From Heloderma charlesbogerti (taxonomy: Eukaryota > Chordata > Lepidosauria > Squamata > Helodermatidae): a DNA stretch of 64,000 nt. The notes beneath the pieces were generated by a model, which made no database searches, was not told the DNA's origin, and saw nothing but the letters and a program-made list of their open reading frames with translations. The position numbers were made by a program, and so were the translations under genes. Shown here piece by piece: positions 1 to 11,744 of this stretch. How positions within the stretch are numbered: position 1 is the first letter of the stretch; each line of letters starts with the position of its first letter. The stretch is taken from contig JANEZZ010001958.1 in the NCBI GenBank assembly GCA_026122225.1, positions 248,001 through 312,000 of the forward strand, given 5' to 3'.

Positions 1-455
1 GCTGGATTCAAAGGAATCCAGCCTCTGGAGTCTGCAGCAGAATGGCATCACTCACCTCCGCCTCCCTCCGCAATCCTCCAGAGCTGGATCCTCACCGCGG
101 TGACTCCACGGAGGTGCCGGCTGGCTCTGTATCACCAGCGATACGGCCGCCATTGCAGTGCTGTATTGTTAGGTTAAGGGCTGACTCTGGGTGCAAATGG
201 CATGGCTGCATTTGGCTTAAACTAAGGGCTTTATGGCCACAAATGGCATAGTGGACACCATTTGCATCCAGTCAGCCCTTAACCTAGAGATACGGCATGG
301 CAATGGTGGCCGGCCATATTGCTGGTGATACAGAGCCGGCGGTCAGGTCCTCTGTGGAGCGGAGCCGGCCGAAGAGGATTCCGGGGGGAGGGATGGATTG
401 CCTCCCCCCACGGGCAGATTCCCCCTACAGCAGGTAGGGAATCTACCCATCCTTA
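1..455 (-). mobile_element. hAT-like foldback element, cut by window edge
   Basis: The right terminus reads CATCCTTA at 448-455, the family end CATCCCTA with one change. The left part begins with the terminal hairpin module (GGATTC...GAATCC, then GGAG), so the true left TIR lies outside the window. The interior carries inverted GCAAATGGCAT / ATTTGCATCC arms around 185-290. It has no coding capacity. Because the left end is missing, no target duplication can be checked. Confidence 0.6.
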
Positions 456-1950
456 ATTCTAAAGGGTTAGAATGCCTCACATAACGCTTAGTTCCTATCA
501 GTAAGAGCTTCAAACTAAAATTTGCTGGAATTTAGGGGGATATTGGCCATGATGACCCCTTTGCTTTTGGCCCCCACCCCCTTTCCTTTGGCCCCATCCA
601 CCACTGGAACATGGCCTTCAAGACCCTCTCTAAAATGAAACTGGCCCTCAATCTTAAAGTCATGCCCTACCCCTGCCTTAAACTGTTTCCAAATGAAGGC
701 CAGGGAGGAAGTGAAGCAAGTTCTCAAAATAGCACATCCCACCATTCCAGGGCCACTGCAGAAAAGTCCCCGCTCCTAGTCGATGCTCTCATGGGAGGAC
801 GCAGGGCCTGTCTGAGCAAAGGAATGTTGCTTTGGTTCCTTTCCACTCCCTCACAATGCCTGGGCAGCTGCGGCTCAGCTTCCTTAACAGCTATTTACAT
901 CTCCCCTGGCAATGTTAGCACCTCATTAACACCTCATTTTTTAAAAATCAAAGTCTTGATTGGTTTGGCTAGAAAAAATAAAGGAGCGGGGAGGGAGCCC
1001 TGGAAAGATGACGGGGCTCAATGGGAACGCTGAAATGTGGAAGGCTGTATCTGAAGAGCATTACCCGACATCGTGTGACATTCTCTTTAACGGTTGGCAG
1101 GTGGAACTAGTGAGTGGAATTAGTTGAAGGGGCCTTGGTGGGCAGCCGCCCAGAAGGCTGCACAATCGAGGAAAGTGTGGGGAGTAATTTAGCTTCAAAC
1201 ATCTTCCAACCTGAATGTATTACTGAAACAGTTTAGTCAGACTTTTTTTTTTTTTATTAGAAGGGGGAAAAAAAACGAAAAGTATCAGATTTTAAAGTAA
1301 ACTGGTCTTCCATTATAATTGCCTCATTACCAACACAGAATACAGTCCCTGGCCTCTTATATAAAGGTGCATTTGGGGGGTTGCATAAACCAATTAGGTT
1401 TCCATTCTCAGCCTCCCACAGATCTACCATGATCGAGTCTCTCTTGCCTTTAATTGCCTTTCGAAATTGCATTATCTTAGCACACAAACTTGTCATTAGG
1501 GTCCCCCCCCCCACTTTTTCTTCCCAAGGCAGAAGCATACCTAATCGTATTACTGCCTGTACACTCAGAGCAGGCAGTCTTATTAATAGCCACCCTTCAG
1601 GGATCTTTTGGCCACAGATCCCTTTCATGATTGGAAGATGAGCTACTAATATAAATAGCACCATATCTCCAGCATGACTTCTGCTGCCTTTTTTGTCTGG
1701 CCATCTGGTGAGGGTTAAAAGGGGACTCTAACCACAGAGAGTTTCAACAAATTTGTTATGTTTCCAACTTATATTTCATACTTGTAGGGTTCTGCTGTCA
1801 AGATTGTGAGTATTTGATAGGTCAGAGGCAAAATTCCTTCCCCCCCCCCTCTCTCTCTCTCTCTCTGTCTCTGCTGCAACTGCTATCAAAAGGACGAGGA
1901 TAGCACAAACATATTACGTCAGACAGAACATCACCTGTAGGTCCTGTAAT
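456..1950. other. No recognised gene or repeat family
   Basis: Mixed-composition sequence without a credible exon, TIR pair or LINE/SINE signature that I recognise. It includes a T-run near 1243-1256 and a short CT tract near 1848-1868. Open frames here lack any recognisable domain and overlap on both strands, which fits chance ORFs. Confidence 0.5.
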
Positions 1951-2864
1951 TAGGGTTGGTGGAGAATTTCTCCCTGAAATTTCGGGGGGCCGAGTGCCAA
2001 CGTGTTCGGCCCCCCGAAGAAGTTTCAGGGAGAAATTCTCCACCCCCCCGCCCCCCGCCCCCCCCCGGGATGGGTCTTACCTTTGCTGAATGTCCCTCCC
2101 AGCGGCGGGTCCCGGCGGCGGTTTGTCGGGTCTTCGTCAGGGGCGGGGGCGGCAGCCGATCTTTCGACCGGCTGCTGCCGCTGCCATTCCAATAAAACTA
2201 AAAAAAAAAATGCCCCCGTGATAGGCTACATGACGATTAACGTAGCCTATCACGGCTAGATCTGCAAAGTCAGCCATGATAGGCTACATTAATCGTCGCG
2301 TAGCCTATCACGGGTGACTTTAAAAAAAAAAAAGCGCGTACGGATAATGGCGGCCCCCATAGGGAGCCGCCATTCCCGTTCCTTATTTTGTTGCTGTAGT
2401 CTACGTAAAGATTACGTAGACTACAGCGAAAATAAGGTCAATGCTATTTGCGTTGCCCTTATTTTCGCCGTAGTCTACGTAAAGATTTACGTAGACTACA
2501 GCGACCAAATAAGGAACGCGAATGGTGGCTCCCTATGGGGGCCGCCATTAGCGTACGTGCTTTTTTTTTTTTTTAAGTCACCCGTGATAGGCTACGTGAT
2601 GATTTACATAGCCTATCATGGCTGACTTTGCAGATCTAGCCGTGATAGGCTACGTTAATCGTCACGTAGCCTATCACGGGGGCGTTTTTTTTTTAACTTT
2701 TAATTTCGCGGCCAGGCGAGGCGCCTCCTCCCCGGCCTGAATTTCGGCCGGGCGAGGCGGGAAGCTTCCCCCCCCAGCCTGAACTTCGGGGCAAGAGCAG
2801 AGAAGCGCCTCCCCCCCACCGCGAAAAGCTGTGAGACCAGGTAAGTGGGTTTCGTGCACCCCTA
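1951..2864 (-). mobile_element. Multi-palindrome hAT-like element, 8-bp TSD
   Basis: Starts TAGGGTTGG and ends CACCCCTA. It is flanked by a perfect 8-bp duplication CCTGTAAT (1943-1950 and 2865-2872). Near the left end is a GC-rich hairpin (TTCGGGGGGCCGA / TCGGCCCCCCGAA). The interior is a series of palindromes: GATAGGCTAC...GTAGCCTATC hairpins at about 2218-2260 and 2277-2312, a larger palindrome at about 2340-2560 whose arms contain TAGTCTACGTAAA hairpins, then more GATAGGCTAC hairpins to 2680. A GGTAAGT motif sits just inside the right end. There is no coding sequence. TIR start and TSD length fit the hAT superfamily; the transposase source is unknown. Confidence 0.85.
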
Positions 2865-2924
2865 CCTGTAATATAATTTATGTAATCGAATGCAAAAAAC
2901 AACAACAACCCAACAACAACAGGA

Positions 2925-3190
2925 TGTCATATCCAGTACATAGGAAAAATGACTACTGACCTACGCACATCCTTCCGAAACTACAAATGGGCAATCTTGA
3001 CTAAAAAAGAGGAGCAACCAGTTTCAAGGCATTTCAACGCTGAGGGCCATAGACTGTTTGACTTACCTGTAAGAGTTATAGATATTCCAGCAGATCCAGT
3101 GACATAGACTAAGAGGGAGAACTCCTGGATATACACCCATAACCCCTTGGCACCACATGGGCTTAACATGGAGGACAGTACAAGCTATGC
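2925..3190 (+). pseudogene. Penelope-like element remnant, GIY-YIG-type endonuclease C-terminus
   Basis: Plus-strand translation from 2925 gives CHIQYIGKMTTDLRTSFRNY, followed by QPVSRHFNAEGHRL, and after one in-frame stop RENSWIYTHNPLAPHGLN. The order QYIGK, LRTSFRNY, PVSRHF..GH, then WIYT..P.GLN matches the C-terminal endonuclease region of Penelope-like retroelements. The reverse transcriptase part is absent. The left side abuts the TSD of the hAT copy at 1951-2864, so the upstream part may have been lost or displaced. The TAG stop near 3104 and the short length show it is a dead fragment. Family assignment rests on motif recognition, not on a search. Confidence 0.6.
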
Positions 3191-3425
3191 TTGATATCTG
3201 CAATTGGTCTGAACCTTCCATCCTCACAGCTCTGTAACTGCCACCTTGGAAATAGTATTTGTATCTTAACAACTGGTAAAGGAGGAAGCTGAAACATTTT
3301 GTTGGTTAAATAGAAACCTCTGTTTGTTAATCACAATTACCTATTTGTATATATATTCTTAGTGATTAACTAGAGCCTTATACAGACCCAGAGCAAGATT
3401 GAGTGAAATTCTGTTTGTTGTTGCT

Positions 3426-3464
3426 TTAAAAATAAACAAACAAACAAACAACAACAACAAATAG

Positions 3465-3508
<44 letters not shown>
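3426..3508. repeat. Compound microsatellite (CAAA)n-(CAA)n-(GATA)n
   Basis: AAACAAACAAAC and AACAACAAC runs are followed by about ten GATA units. Confidence 0.95.
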
Positions 3509-4173
3509 CCGACCAGACACTGAAAATCATCTCTGTTTTCTACCGCCTCTTCAGTTCTTCTTGATGACTTTCTGACATTTTCCTCTCTTGCTCTCACTTT
3601 TCGCTGACTTCACTTACCCTCACTGTTGCCATCACATAGCCAAATCAGATTGGCTGCATAGCACGATGACACCATTCCATTAGCTATAGGATCACTGATT
3701 TAACAGGACAGCCCATGTGACTAATCCTGGAAACACTGTCCTCGCTCTCCATTGCTCTCATTAATAACATCACATAGTCCAACCCAATCATCCTATTCAC
3801 AGTGCAATCCCTGATGGGCTGTGTTGACACATGGAACTAGTCCAGGAAGTAGAAAGATGTGGCAGGAGATGGGGGAAATGGTGCCAAAGAAATGGTGCAC
3901 CATGGAGAAACAATGTCACTGGTCACAATTTTTGGAAAGGTGAATATTTGCAGTGTCTCACACTTTTTGAGGAAACGTTTCTGTTCACCAAAATCTCTAT
4001 TGTATTTTAAGTTTCGATTACATGAAGGAATCTTTTTTTTAAAATGTCCCAAATGACTCAATACGGGGGTATGTCCAACATGTAGGTATGAGGGACCCCA
4101 AGTCCCTGTAGACTCTCCAGCACCAGGGCAAGGGATCGCTATTAATATGATGAGGTTTCACCTGGGGTGCAGT
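3509..4173. other. No recognised feature
   Basis: No gene, RNA or repeat boundary recognised. ORFs here are short and lack domain features. Confidence 0.4.
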
Positions 4174-4603
4174 TACAGTTGTTGGAGAAATTGGCTTGGG
4201 GGTGGAGTTCAATGGGTTTTCTGAGGTTTGGCCCCTGGAACGTTCTTCCAGTTCCAGCTGTGGTGCCCAACTTGGGCACCACAGTGATTCAGGCCAGTTC
4301 ATGGATTTTCCAGGTATCTTACACATTTTTTTTTTTTTTGCAGATTCTGCAATTTGCACAAATTTCTGAGGAATTTGTGCCAATGTCTGAGCACTTTGTG
4401 CAAATTCAGCCATACTTTGCAGAACTGGCTCAGAAATTTGTGCAAATTGCAGAACTTGCGGGAGGGGGGATATATGCAAAAAATGTTCCTGGAGTATGGA
4501 GAAAAGCCTCCAGCTCAGCTCACAAATGCAAGTCCAGTCATACATCTTGTGGAACTCCGTCGAGTCAAAAAAGAACTGGATTTCCCAGCAACAGACATCC
4601 CCA
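4174..4603. mobile_element. hAT-like foldback element, degraded TIRs
   Basis: The left start TACAGTTGTTGGAG aligns with the sister copy start TAGGGTTGTTGGAG at 17817. The right end is CATCCCCA. Flanks GGTGCAGT (4166-4173) and TCTGTAGT (4604-4611) match at 5 of 8 positions, consistent with an old TSD. The middle folds back: GATTCTGCAATTTGC near 4341 pairs with AAATTTGTGCAAATTGCAGA near 4433. A run of T precedes the left arm. Confidence 0.55.
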
Positions 4604-4692
4604 TCTGTAGTGCCATCTGTGTAGTAACTTCATGGAAGGCTCTGTAAAAATTGAAATCAGGGAAAATTCAGTCCAGCCATAGTATCTGGGTT

Positions 4693-5144
4693 TAGGAACT
4701 GATGGATCTGTCATTCTCAGCCTCACTGAGATTTTTGCCCTTTTAAGGTCAAGTTCATTTTGTCCCATTTCCACATGAGCATACGATTATTTATTTATTT
4801 TTCAAAAATGTATGGAAAGCCATACCTTTTGTGTATTTTCCCTAATGTACGCATTCATGTTTGCATTTTGCACACACATTTAAGTATACACATTCTTCCC
4901 AAGTATTTTACATTGCTGAAATGCTGTTTCATGTGCACATTTCTCGAATATATACGTTCGGTGTGCAGATTTCCCCGATGTGGACATTTTTTGTGCACAT
5001 TTTCCTCAAGATGAGCTGCTTCAGAAAGCTCACAAAAAAGTGGATTTTGGAATGCAACTTTGTCTTGGCTTGGGAGGTGTGAAGTGGAGAAATCCATAAC
5101 ATACGTACACACACACACTGGAGCAAATTTCTCATCCATCCCTA
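4693..5144. mobile_element. hAT-like element of the 'GGATGGATGAATCTGTC' group
   Basis: The left part TAGGAACTGATGGATCTGTC and right end CATCCCTA correspond to the copy at 8558-8991. Flanks TCTGGGTT (4685-4692) and TCTGTGTC (5145-5152) match at 6 of 8. The interior is rich in GTGTGCATTTTC / ATGTGCACATTT segments. No coding sequence. Confidence 0.55.
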
Positions 5145-7141
5145 TCTGTGTCTCCTTCTTTCAATACAGTTAGCTACTGGATATGTTTGTTTGTTCATTA
5201 GCTTAAAACATTCTTCTTTTGAGAATCCACCTCTCACAGAAAAGCCTTTGTTGTTCATTGTATATCATTTTCCAAAGCAGCGGGAGTGATGGGGCTTAGG
5301 AGAAGCAAATTATACTTCTTTGTTCAGTGGCTGCAAAGAATATCCCACTAAGAAGTGTAATAGCTTAAAGGCTTTATAATCAACTTTTACTTCATCATTA
5401 AATAATTACACTTGGTGTATCTGAAATATACTCATGTCACATCTCATATGCAAGTTATTGAGCAAATATGAGTCATTACTAAGCTGTGGGAGTTATCGTT
5501 AATTAAGCCTGCACCAAGCAAACCTTGCCCCATTTGGGGTTATGTCAACCTTTCAACAAATGGGGCCCAACCTTTCAGAAAAATCCTGAATTAAATTATG
5601 TAATGGCATCATCAACACCTCAGTGCCATACAGGTATTCTTTTCTTTCCGCCAGGAGACAAATGAAATTGTTATGACTGGCAACTTGAACATCTTAAAGA
5701 AGAAAAGTTAATCTGTTTCCCCTCAGCCCTTCAGTATGTGATCTTGTCATGGTCTAGGTTCTGAGCCTTCATCCTTTGAGTTAATATAGTGGGATAAGGG
5801 ATTTGTTTATGAAAAGAGTCATAAGGTTTCTGCTGCCAGGAGCGCCCTTGCTGCCTTCTGAAATCCTCAAGTAGCCAGAATCAACACACAGACGATAGGG
5901 CTCTTTTCCAAGGCTTTATTTCCTTTCAACCTAATGACGCTTACAGATGCTAATTGCCTGAGCCTAAGAGGGAAACTTAAGAGAGCTGCCTACCAGAGGT
6001 TTCTAGCCTTAGTGAAATCAGTTGATCTCCGTTTGGAGGGCAGAGGTGGGAAACCTCTGGATTTAAGGGCTAGGAGGTGAAAGTCCACCCCTTTCCCGTG
6101 GGGCATCGGGGCGCAGCTGTTGACGTCATGCGAAGCGGGCCGAGCGCCTCCTCTCGGAGCCCTCCTTCTCCCGCTTGTCCCTTCGCTGGCACCTACCATC
6201 CCAAAGCTCCAATTGTCCCTACCCCTGCCTGCCAGGGTCACTACCACTCTCATGAATGTGAGCAGGGAGGGACTCTCCCTCCAGTGGCACCTCTGAACAG
6301 TGTGTGGGTTCCTCTCCCATGGTTTTTATCTCTTCCTCAGAATCAGAACTGCTTTGGGGCTCTATGGGCTCTGATCCAACCCTGACATCCACCTCCTAAG
6401 GAGCTAGTTCCCCAGGAAGAAACCAGAGGCCAGTCCTCCTGTATCCGAAGCAGATTGCATTGCCAGATTCTGAGGACTCCAGCCATGAAGTCACCATCAT
6501 GTCATAGCCATTTCAGTGCTGTCACAGCCTGAGGCTGCTGAAACAGATCAGGCCCCTTTAAGAGGGAAGGCCCCAGTCAATATGAAGGCTGGGCAAACCA
6601 GTGTAAAGTAAACCAAAACCATAGTTAAGACTCATTCATGATCTGCTACTTGTTGGAGCAAGGAACAGGAATGATTGTCTCTCCTCCAGCCCCAGTCTCA
6701 CTCAGAGATCTCCATGGTACTGCTCTCGGAGAAACCTGCTTGGTCAGAGTCTTTTGAACCTGATTTGTCCAAGTCCTTCCTGTGAACTAGACCTCATAGC
6801 GCTCAGTGATTCTAGGACCTCACTGAAACCGGCCTTGCAGGCTGAAATGGAACAGTTCTATAGCTTGCATCAATCAATGTATTGATCCAGGCAATGGACC
6901 TCATGATGAAATATATGCATCTGTTAACATCCAGAAGTAAAATTCAAGAACCTGAAGCTTTTATCACACTCAGCACATAAGGGAAGTACAATAAATGCTA
7001 TTGCCATTTTACTAGGACTTCCTTCAGGGCTTTTTAGGGGGGGAGCTACCCTCCAGTGGGCTCCTGTCCTTGGTGAGACAGATCCTCAGCACTGCTTAGA
7101 GGGAGAGGCAACCAGGCAACCTTGCCATGACTGAACAAATT
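5145..7141. other. About 2 kb without recognised features
   Basis: I see no exon with recognisable domains, no TIR pair and no LINE/SINE end. Some of it may be unique host DNA or very old repeats. Confidence 0.4.
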
Positions 7142-7161
7142 TGTGTGTGTGTGTGTGTGTT
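7142..7161. repeat. (GT)n microsatellite
   Basis: Short GT run just left of a hAT insertion. Confidence 0.9.
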
Positions 7162-7191
7162 GAGGGGGGGGGTTATGGTGAGCAGCAGCAG

Positions 7192-8149
7192 TAGGGATGG
7201 AGGAGAATTTCTCCCCGAATCTTTGGGGGGCCGAGCGCCAACGCATTCGGCCCCCCGAAATCGGCGGTGAAATTCTCCGCCCCCCCGCCCCCCGGGATGG
7301 GACTTACCTTTGGCGAATGTCCCTCCTGGCGGCGGGTACCGGCGGCATTTCGGCGGTGTTTTGTCAGGGGCGGGGGCGGCGGCCGGTCTCCCGAACGGCT
7401 GCCGCCACAGCCATTACAAAAAAAAAAGTTAAAAACACACACACACACGCTCGTGATAGGCTATGTAACGATTTACGTAGCCTATCACGGCTAGATTTCC
7501 AAAGTCAGCCATGATAGGCTATGTAAATCATCACGTAGGCTATCACGGGTGACTTCGGGGGGGGCGAAAGTGCGTACGGAAATGGCGGCACCCCATGTGC
7601 GCTGCCATTTGCGTTCCTTATTTTGGCACGTCTAGTCTATGTAAAGATTTACGTAGACTACGGCGAAAATAAGGGCAACGCAAATAGCGTTCCCTTATTT
7701 TCGCCATAATCTATGTAAATCTTTACGTAGACTAGACGTGCCAAAATAAGGAATGCAAATGGCGGCGCCCCATGGGCGCCACCATTTGCATACGTGCTTT
7801 TTTTTTTTTCCCCCAAAGTCACCCGTGATAGGCTACATGACGATTAACGTAGCCTATCACGGCTGACTTTGGAAATCTAGCCGTGATAGGCTATGTTAAT
7901 CGTTATGTAGCCTATCACGGTGTTTTGGGTTTTTTTACTTTTTGTTTTGCGGCCAGGGAGACGGGGCGCTTCTCCCCGGCCTGAATTTCGGCCAGGCGAG
8001 GCGGGGCGCCTCCCCCCCGGCCTGAATTTCGGCCGGGCGAGGCGGGACGCCTCCCCCCCCTCGCCTGAACTTCGGGGGGAGAAGCGAAGCGCCACCCCCC
8101 CACCGCAAAGCACCCCTGCGAAAAGGTAAGTGACTTTCGTACATCCCTA
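7192..8149 (-). mobile_element. Multi-palindrome hAT-like element, 8-bp TSD
   Basis: Starts TAGGGATGG and ends ACATCCCTA. Perfect 8-bp duplication AGCAGCAG (7184-7191, 8150-8157), although the left flank is an AGC repeat. The left hairpin GGGGGGCCGAG...TTCGGCCCCCCGAA is followed by a T/A-rich spacer, GATAGGCTAT hairpins (7453-7545), then a large palindrome (about 7575-7790) whose arms each hold a TAGTCTACGTAAA hairpin and which is flanked by AATGGCGGC / GCGCCACCATTTGC. More GATAGGCTAC hairpins follow (7824-7920), then repeated GGCCTGAATTTCGGCC-type GC blocks. AAGGTAAGTGACTTTCG sits at the right end. Confidence 0.87.
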
Positions 8150-8557
8150 AGCAGCAGTGAGCCAGGGTTGCTGGTAGTTCCTTGCAGGGTACTAGGACTC
8201 CAGCAGCTGCCCAAGAATACTGACTGCTGATACTGGTCCTACATTTTTGCAGAGCTGTGGACTTATGTGTGTGCTGAAATGGCTCCAGCCTCTATATCTG
8301 GTGCAATGCAGCTGCCCATCCATCTGGGGTCAGCGTGCGAGGCCATGGTTAACAGTGGTGGGTTGTGTGCAGCTGAGAATGTGAAGAGCTGAAATATGAG
8401 TCCTGGAAGGATGTGGACCAGAGTTGGAAGGAGGAGCACTGACTGGAGCAAATCCAGAGGAAGATCTTTCTGGAGGCAGGCAGCTGTGGCCCAAGAGCTA
8501 AGCCAAGAAGTATGATAGGGTAAAGGGGCTGGAATGTGGAAGCAGGCATGCACAAGG

Positions 8558-8991
8558 AAAGGATGGATGAATCTGTCGATTTTGATTTCTCACAGTTTTT
8601 CAATCTTAAATTCAGTTTGTCCTGAACATTGAGAAGCCCCCCTCCCCAAAATGTTTGCACAGATATCCATACCCATGTTCATGTGTGCATTTCTCCAAGC
8701 ACATCCATTTTTCGTGTGCAACTTTTTTTTCTCTAATATACACATTTTTGCAAACCATTTGCTGAACGTGAAGCATTTATGAATGTTACTTTCACTAATA
8801 TATGCATTTTTGTGTGCATTTTCCCCCCAATGTATGCATTTTTTGTATGTTCTTATTTGATTGGAGAACTGCATTACAAAATTCAAAGAAGTGTGAATGT
8901 CAAAGGATGAATGCGTTTTGGTTTGCATACTGGATTGAAAGTGCAAGATCAGGTCAAAATGCAAACTAAACAAATTTCTCTCCCATCCTTA
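8558..8991. mobile_element. hAT-like element, 434 bp
   Basis: Left AAAGGATGGATGAATC and right CATCCTTA are degraded TIRs of the same family. Flanks GCACAAGG (8550-8557) and GCAGAAAG (8992-8999) match at 6 of 8. The interior has repeated TGTGCATTTTC-like words and no ORF of interest. Confidence 0.6.
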
Positions 8992-9029
8992 GCAGAAAGA
9001 TATGTAACAGGAGAAGAGAGCTGGGAGAC

Positions 9030-9262
9030 AGAATCATAGAATCATAGAATAGTAGGGTTGGAAGGGGCCTACAAGGCCATCGAGTCCAACCCCCTGCTCA
9101 ATGCAGGAATCCGAGCATCCCTGACAGATGGCTGTCCAGGCTCATCTTGAAGGCCTCCAGTGTGGGACAGCCCACCACCTCCCTACGGAATGGGTTCCAT
9201 TGTCGTATTGCTCTAACAGTCAGGATGTTTTTTCTGATGTTCAGCCAGACATCATATAAATC
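9030..9262 (-). mobile_element. CR1-type LINE 3' end
   Basis: On the minus strand the sequence ends in TTCTATGATTCTATGATTCTG, the typical CR1 octamer tail. Upstream on that strand is the end of the ORF2 frame, with WNPFRREVVGCPTLEAFKMS and LDSHLSGMLG, which is the usual CR1 C-terminus. It is 5'-truncated, as most CR1 copies are. Confidence 0.85.
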
Positions 9263-9424
9263 AGATAAACAGCCAGCGACACGTGGTGGTAAAATCAATA
9301 AGCTCAGCAAAGCTGCCTAAAATCTGACTGTTGCCTCTTCACAGACCTACCAGACATGGAAGTATTGACACAGAAAGCTGTTTCATACCAAGATACAAGT
9401 GCTCCTTCTAGCTCTGCCTCTGCA

Positions 9425-9425
9425 T

Positions 9426-9478
<53 letters not shown>
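9425..9478. repeat. Compound (GT)n-(GA)n microsatellite
   Basis: GT run followed directly by a GA run. Confidence 0.97.
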
Positions 9479-9480
<2 letters not shown>

Positions 9481-9735
9481 GTGAGAGGGTCAAATAATAT
9501 GGAGTTTTCCTTATATTATATATTTTAATTGCCCTATTTACATAATTCCATTAAGCATGAAATGATATTTATAACCCTATTAGATGCATTGATGGTAGAA
9601 GTTAAGATCATAAATCCTGACAGAATTTTAAAAAACCTATTAATTATATACTACACAAGATAATATTAACAATTTATATATTATAATGAAACAGATGGTA
9701 TCACATCACTGTTAAGAAACAATCATTTAAATATA

Positions 9736-9741
<6 letters not shown>

Positions 9742-9819
<78 letters not shown>
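9742..9819. repeat. Compound (AT)n-(AC)n microsatellite
   Basis: About 22 AT units followed by about 16 AC units. Confidence 0.97.
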
Positions 9820-9822
<3 letters not shown>

Positions 9823-9961
9823 CCCAGGATTAACTCATGGCAAGAAGTGAAAATTTCAAAGGAAGGGGAAAACTGTACATTATTTTCTGAGGGATTGTAC
9901 AGCTGATGAACTCTGCTTGGGTTTGTTTGGGCTATTGGATCCAGAGAACAAGGGCTACTAC

Positions 9962-10457
9962 TAAGGGTGTATGAAGCTCAGTTACCTGGGTCCACTGGGG
10001 GGGTCCACAGCAGGGGAGGCAATTCAGTTCTCCCCCTGGAATCCTCCCTGGCCGGCTCCACTCTATAGCGAGTCCGTGGAGCTGCCAGCTGGGGCCAGCT
10101 GCTGCTGGACTTCCGGCCACGGCCGGTCTTTGTCTGCAAATGGCGTCCGGCATAGCGGACCCCATTTGCATCCTGCACTTTACCGTGATAGGCTACGTAA
10201 ATCTTTACATAGCCTATCACGTTAAAGAGCAGGGACACAAATGACATAGCGGACTCCATTTGCATCCGCAGTCCGGCGATATGGCCATGGCGGCCGTATC
10301 GCTGGGTCTTCAGAGCCGGTGGCAGGGAGGATCTGCTGGCAAGGATTTCGCGCTGCAAGACAAGGTAGGAGATCCGATCCTCCATGGACTTTGGGGGGCT
10401 GGATTCAATAGAATCTGGCCTCATTGGGGTCTCTGGAGGATTTCTCCAACATCCCTA
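9962..10457 (+). mobile_element. hAT-like palindromic element, 496 bp, perfect TSD
   Basis: Starts TAAGGGTGTATG and ends ACATCCCTA. Perfect 8-bp duplication GCTACTAC (9954-9961, 10458-10465). It contains AAATGGCGTCC / GGACCCCATTTGCATCC arms, one GATAGGCTACGTAAA hairpin at 10187-10220, and the right terminal hairpin module GGGCTGGATTC...GAATCTGGCCTC. Confidence 0.87.
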
Positions 10458-10556
10458 GCTACTACAGATGAGGCCCTGCTGTATACCATGGCAAATCTTG
10501 CCTCCAGGATGGATTTTTTGAGCTGATCAATGCTCTATGCACATCTGAATAGGAAC

Positions 10557-10617
10557 AGGGCTGCATGAGAAATTCATTTCAGTTCATTTTTTATCAGGAT
10601 TTACCTAGTTTGCACTA
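10557..10617. mobile_element. Fragment of the 'TTTATCAGGATTTACC' hAT-like group
   Basis: GCATGAGAAATTCATTTCAG and the following words match the left ends of copies at 10788 and 54040. It is cut off after about 60 bp at TTTGCAC. Confidence 0.5.
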
Positions 10618-10787
10618 GGGCTGTACACTGCTTTGGTCCGAAGCCCAAATAATGAGGTGAAGTGGCCTGATCCAGAGGTGCCTTAGCATGATACGAGGTG
10701 GATCAGAAGAGCACCGAAATAATGATTTTGTCTTCCTTCCCACACTCTCTCATAATTAGTCATTTACTGACATGACTGTGCAGTTAT

Positions 10788-11221
10788 TAGGGTTGTATGA
10801 GAAAATTTCAGTTCATTTTTTATCAGGATTTTCCTAGTTTGCACCTTTTGGATTGAACACAGACTCAGACGCAATCTGCGATCAAAGTCTGAACATTTCT
10901 GAGCTTGCAACGTCATTCCTGGACAAGAAAAATGTGTTTGACAGCATGTGTACATTTGAAAAGTGCATACGAAAAAAGTACTTTTTTTAAAAATGTGCAC
11001 AAATACACTTTGATCAATGGAAGAAGAATGCATACATTTCAAAGATGCACACAGGTCATGCCTACATTTGGAAAAATACACACAAAATATGAATGGATAG
11101 TCATGTGAAATGAAAAACACACACACCTCACAATCTGATATAGACTTGAGTTGGAACAAGCTTGGAGATGGAATTCAGAGAACTTCGGCGTGCTTGAATT
11201 TTGCGGATTCTCATATCCTTA
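10788..11221. mobile_element. hAT-like element, 'TTTATCAGG' group
   Basis: Starts TAGGGTTGTATGAG and ends CATATCCTTA. The internal order (GCACCTTTTGGATTGAACA, GTGCATACGAA, AATCAATGG..., ACTTGAGTTGGAACAAGCTT, GAATTCAGAGAACTTC) is shared with copies at 22120, 39418, 54040 and 57074. Flanks do not form a clear TSD, so the exact right boundary is uncertain. Confidence 0.55.
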
Positions 11222-11361
11222 AATAGAACAGAGATTTCTGCTTCAGCCACACCTCTATCGAATTGTAGAGACTGGACATTCTTTGGGAGTGAGGTAATTC
11301 CACCCTATGAATAAGACATCTCTGCTCTGTATCTATGCACTGGACATCACAAGCATTTTTT

Positions 11362-11475
11362 ATAGAATCATAGAATCATAGAATACTAGGGTTGGAAGGG
11401 GCCTATAAGACCATCGAGTCCAACCCCCTATTCAGTGCAGGAATCCAAGCCAGAGCATCCCTGACACATGGCTGT
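11362..11475 (-). mobile_element. CR1-type LINE 3' end, short
   Basis: AGAATCATAGAATCATAGAA followed by GGTTGGAAGGGGCC and CCATCGAGTCCAACCCCC is the reverse complement of a CR1 3' end. It loses similarity after GCTGTCCAACT. Confidence 0.85.
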
Positions 11476-11744
11476 CCAACTTTATATCCAGCTGCTGCAA
11501 TTGCTAAAGTGATGAGTAATGGTAACATGAACAGTTCAGTGCAGTACCCAATACTCCACAAGTGGATACTGTAGCTCATTGACTTAGCAGTGAAAGTAAA
11601 CAATGTTATGGTCAGAGCCAAAAGTGGATGGAGTTATGGATGTCTCTTTAAATTTGTTCAGGATATAATAGGTGGCAGGGGGAATTATATCCTGACATGC
11701 ACCTACCCCAACAAGGTTCCCTCCATCTGCTTTCTGGTTGTGAG

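Noticed and set aside
4080..4173. Extra TIR-like word GGGGGTATGTCC
   Set aside because: It does not match the TAGGGATG terminus and has no partner.
5145..7141. Hidden host exon in the longest feature-poor stretch
   Set aside because: I looked on both strands for recognisable protein motifs and found none; absence cannot be proven by eye.
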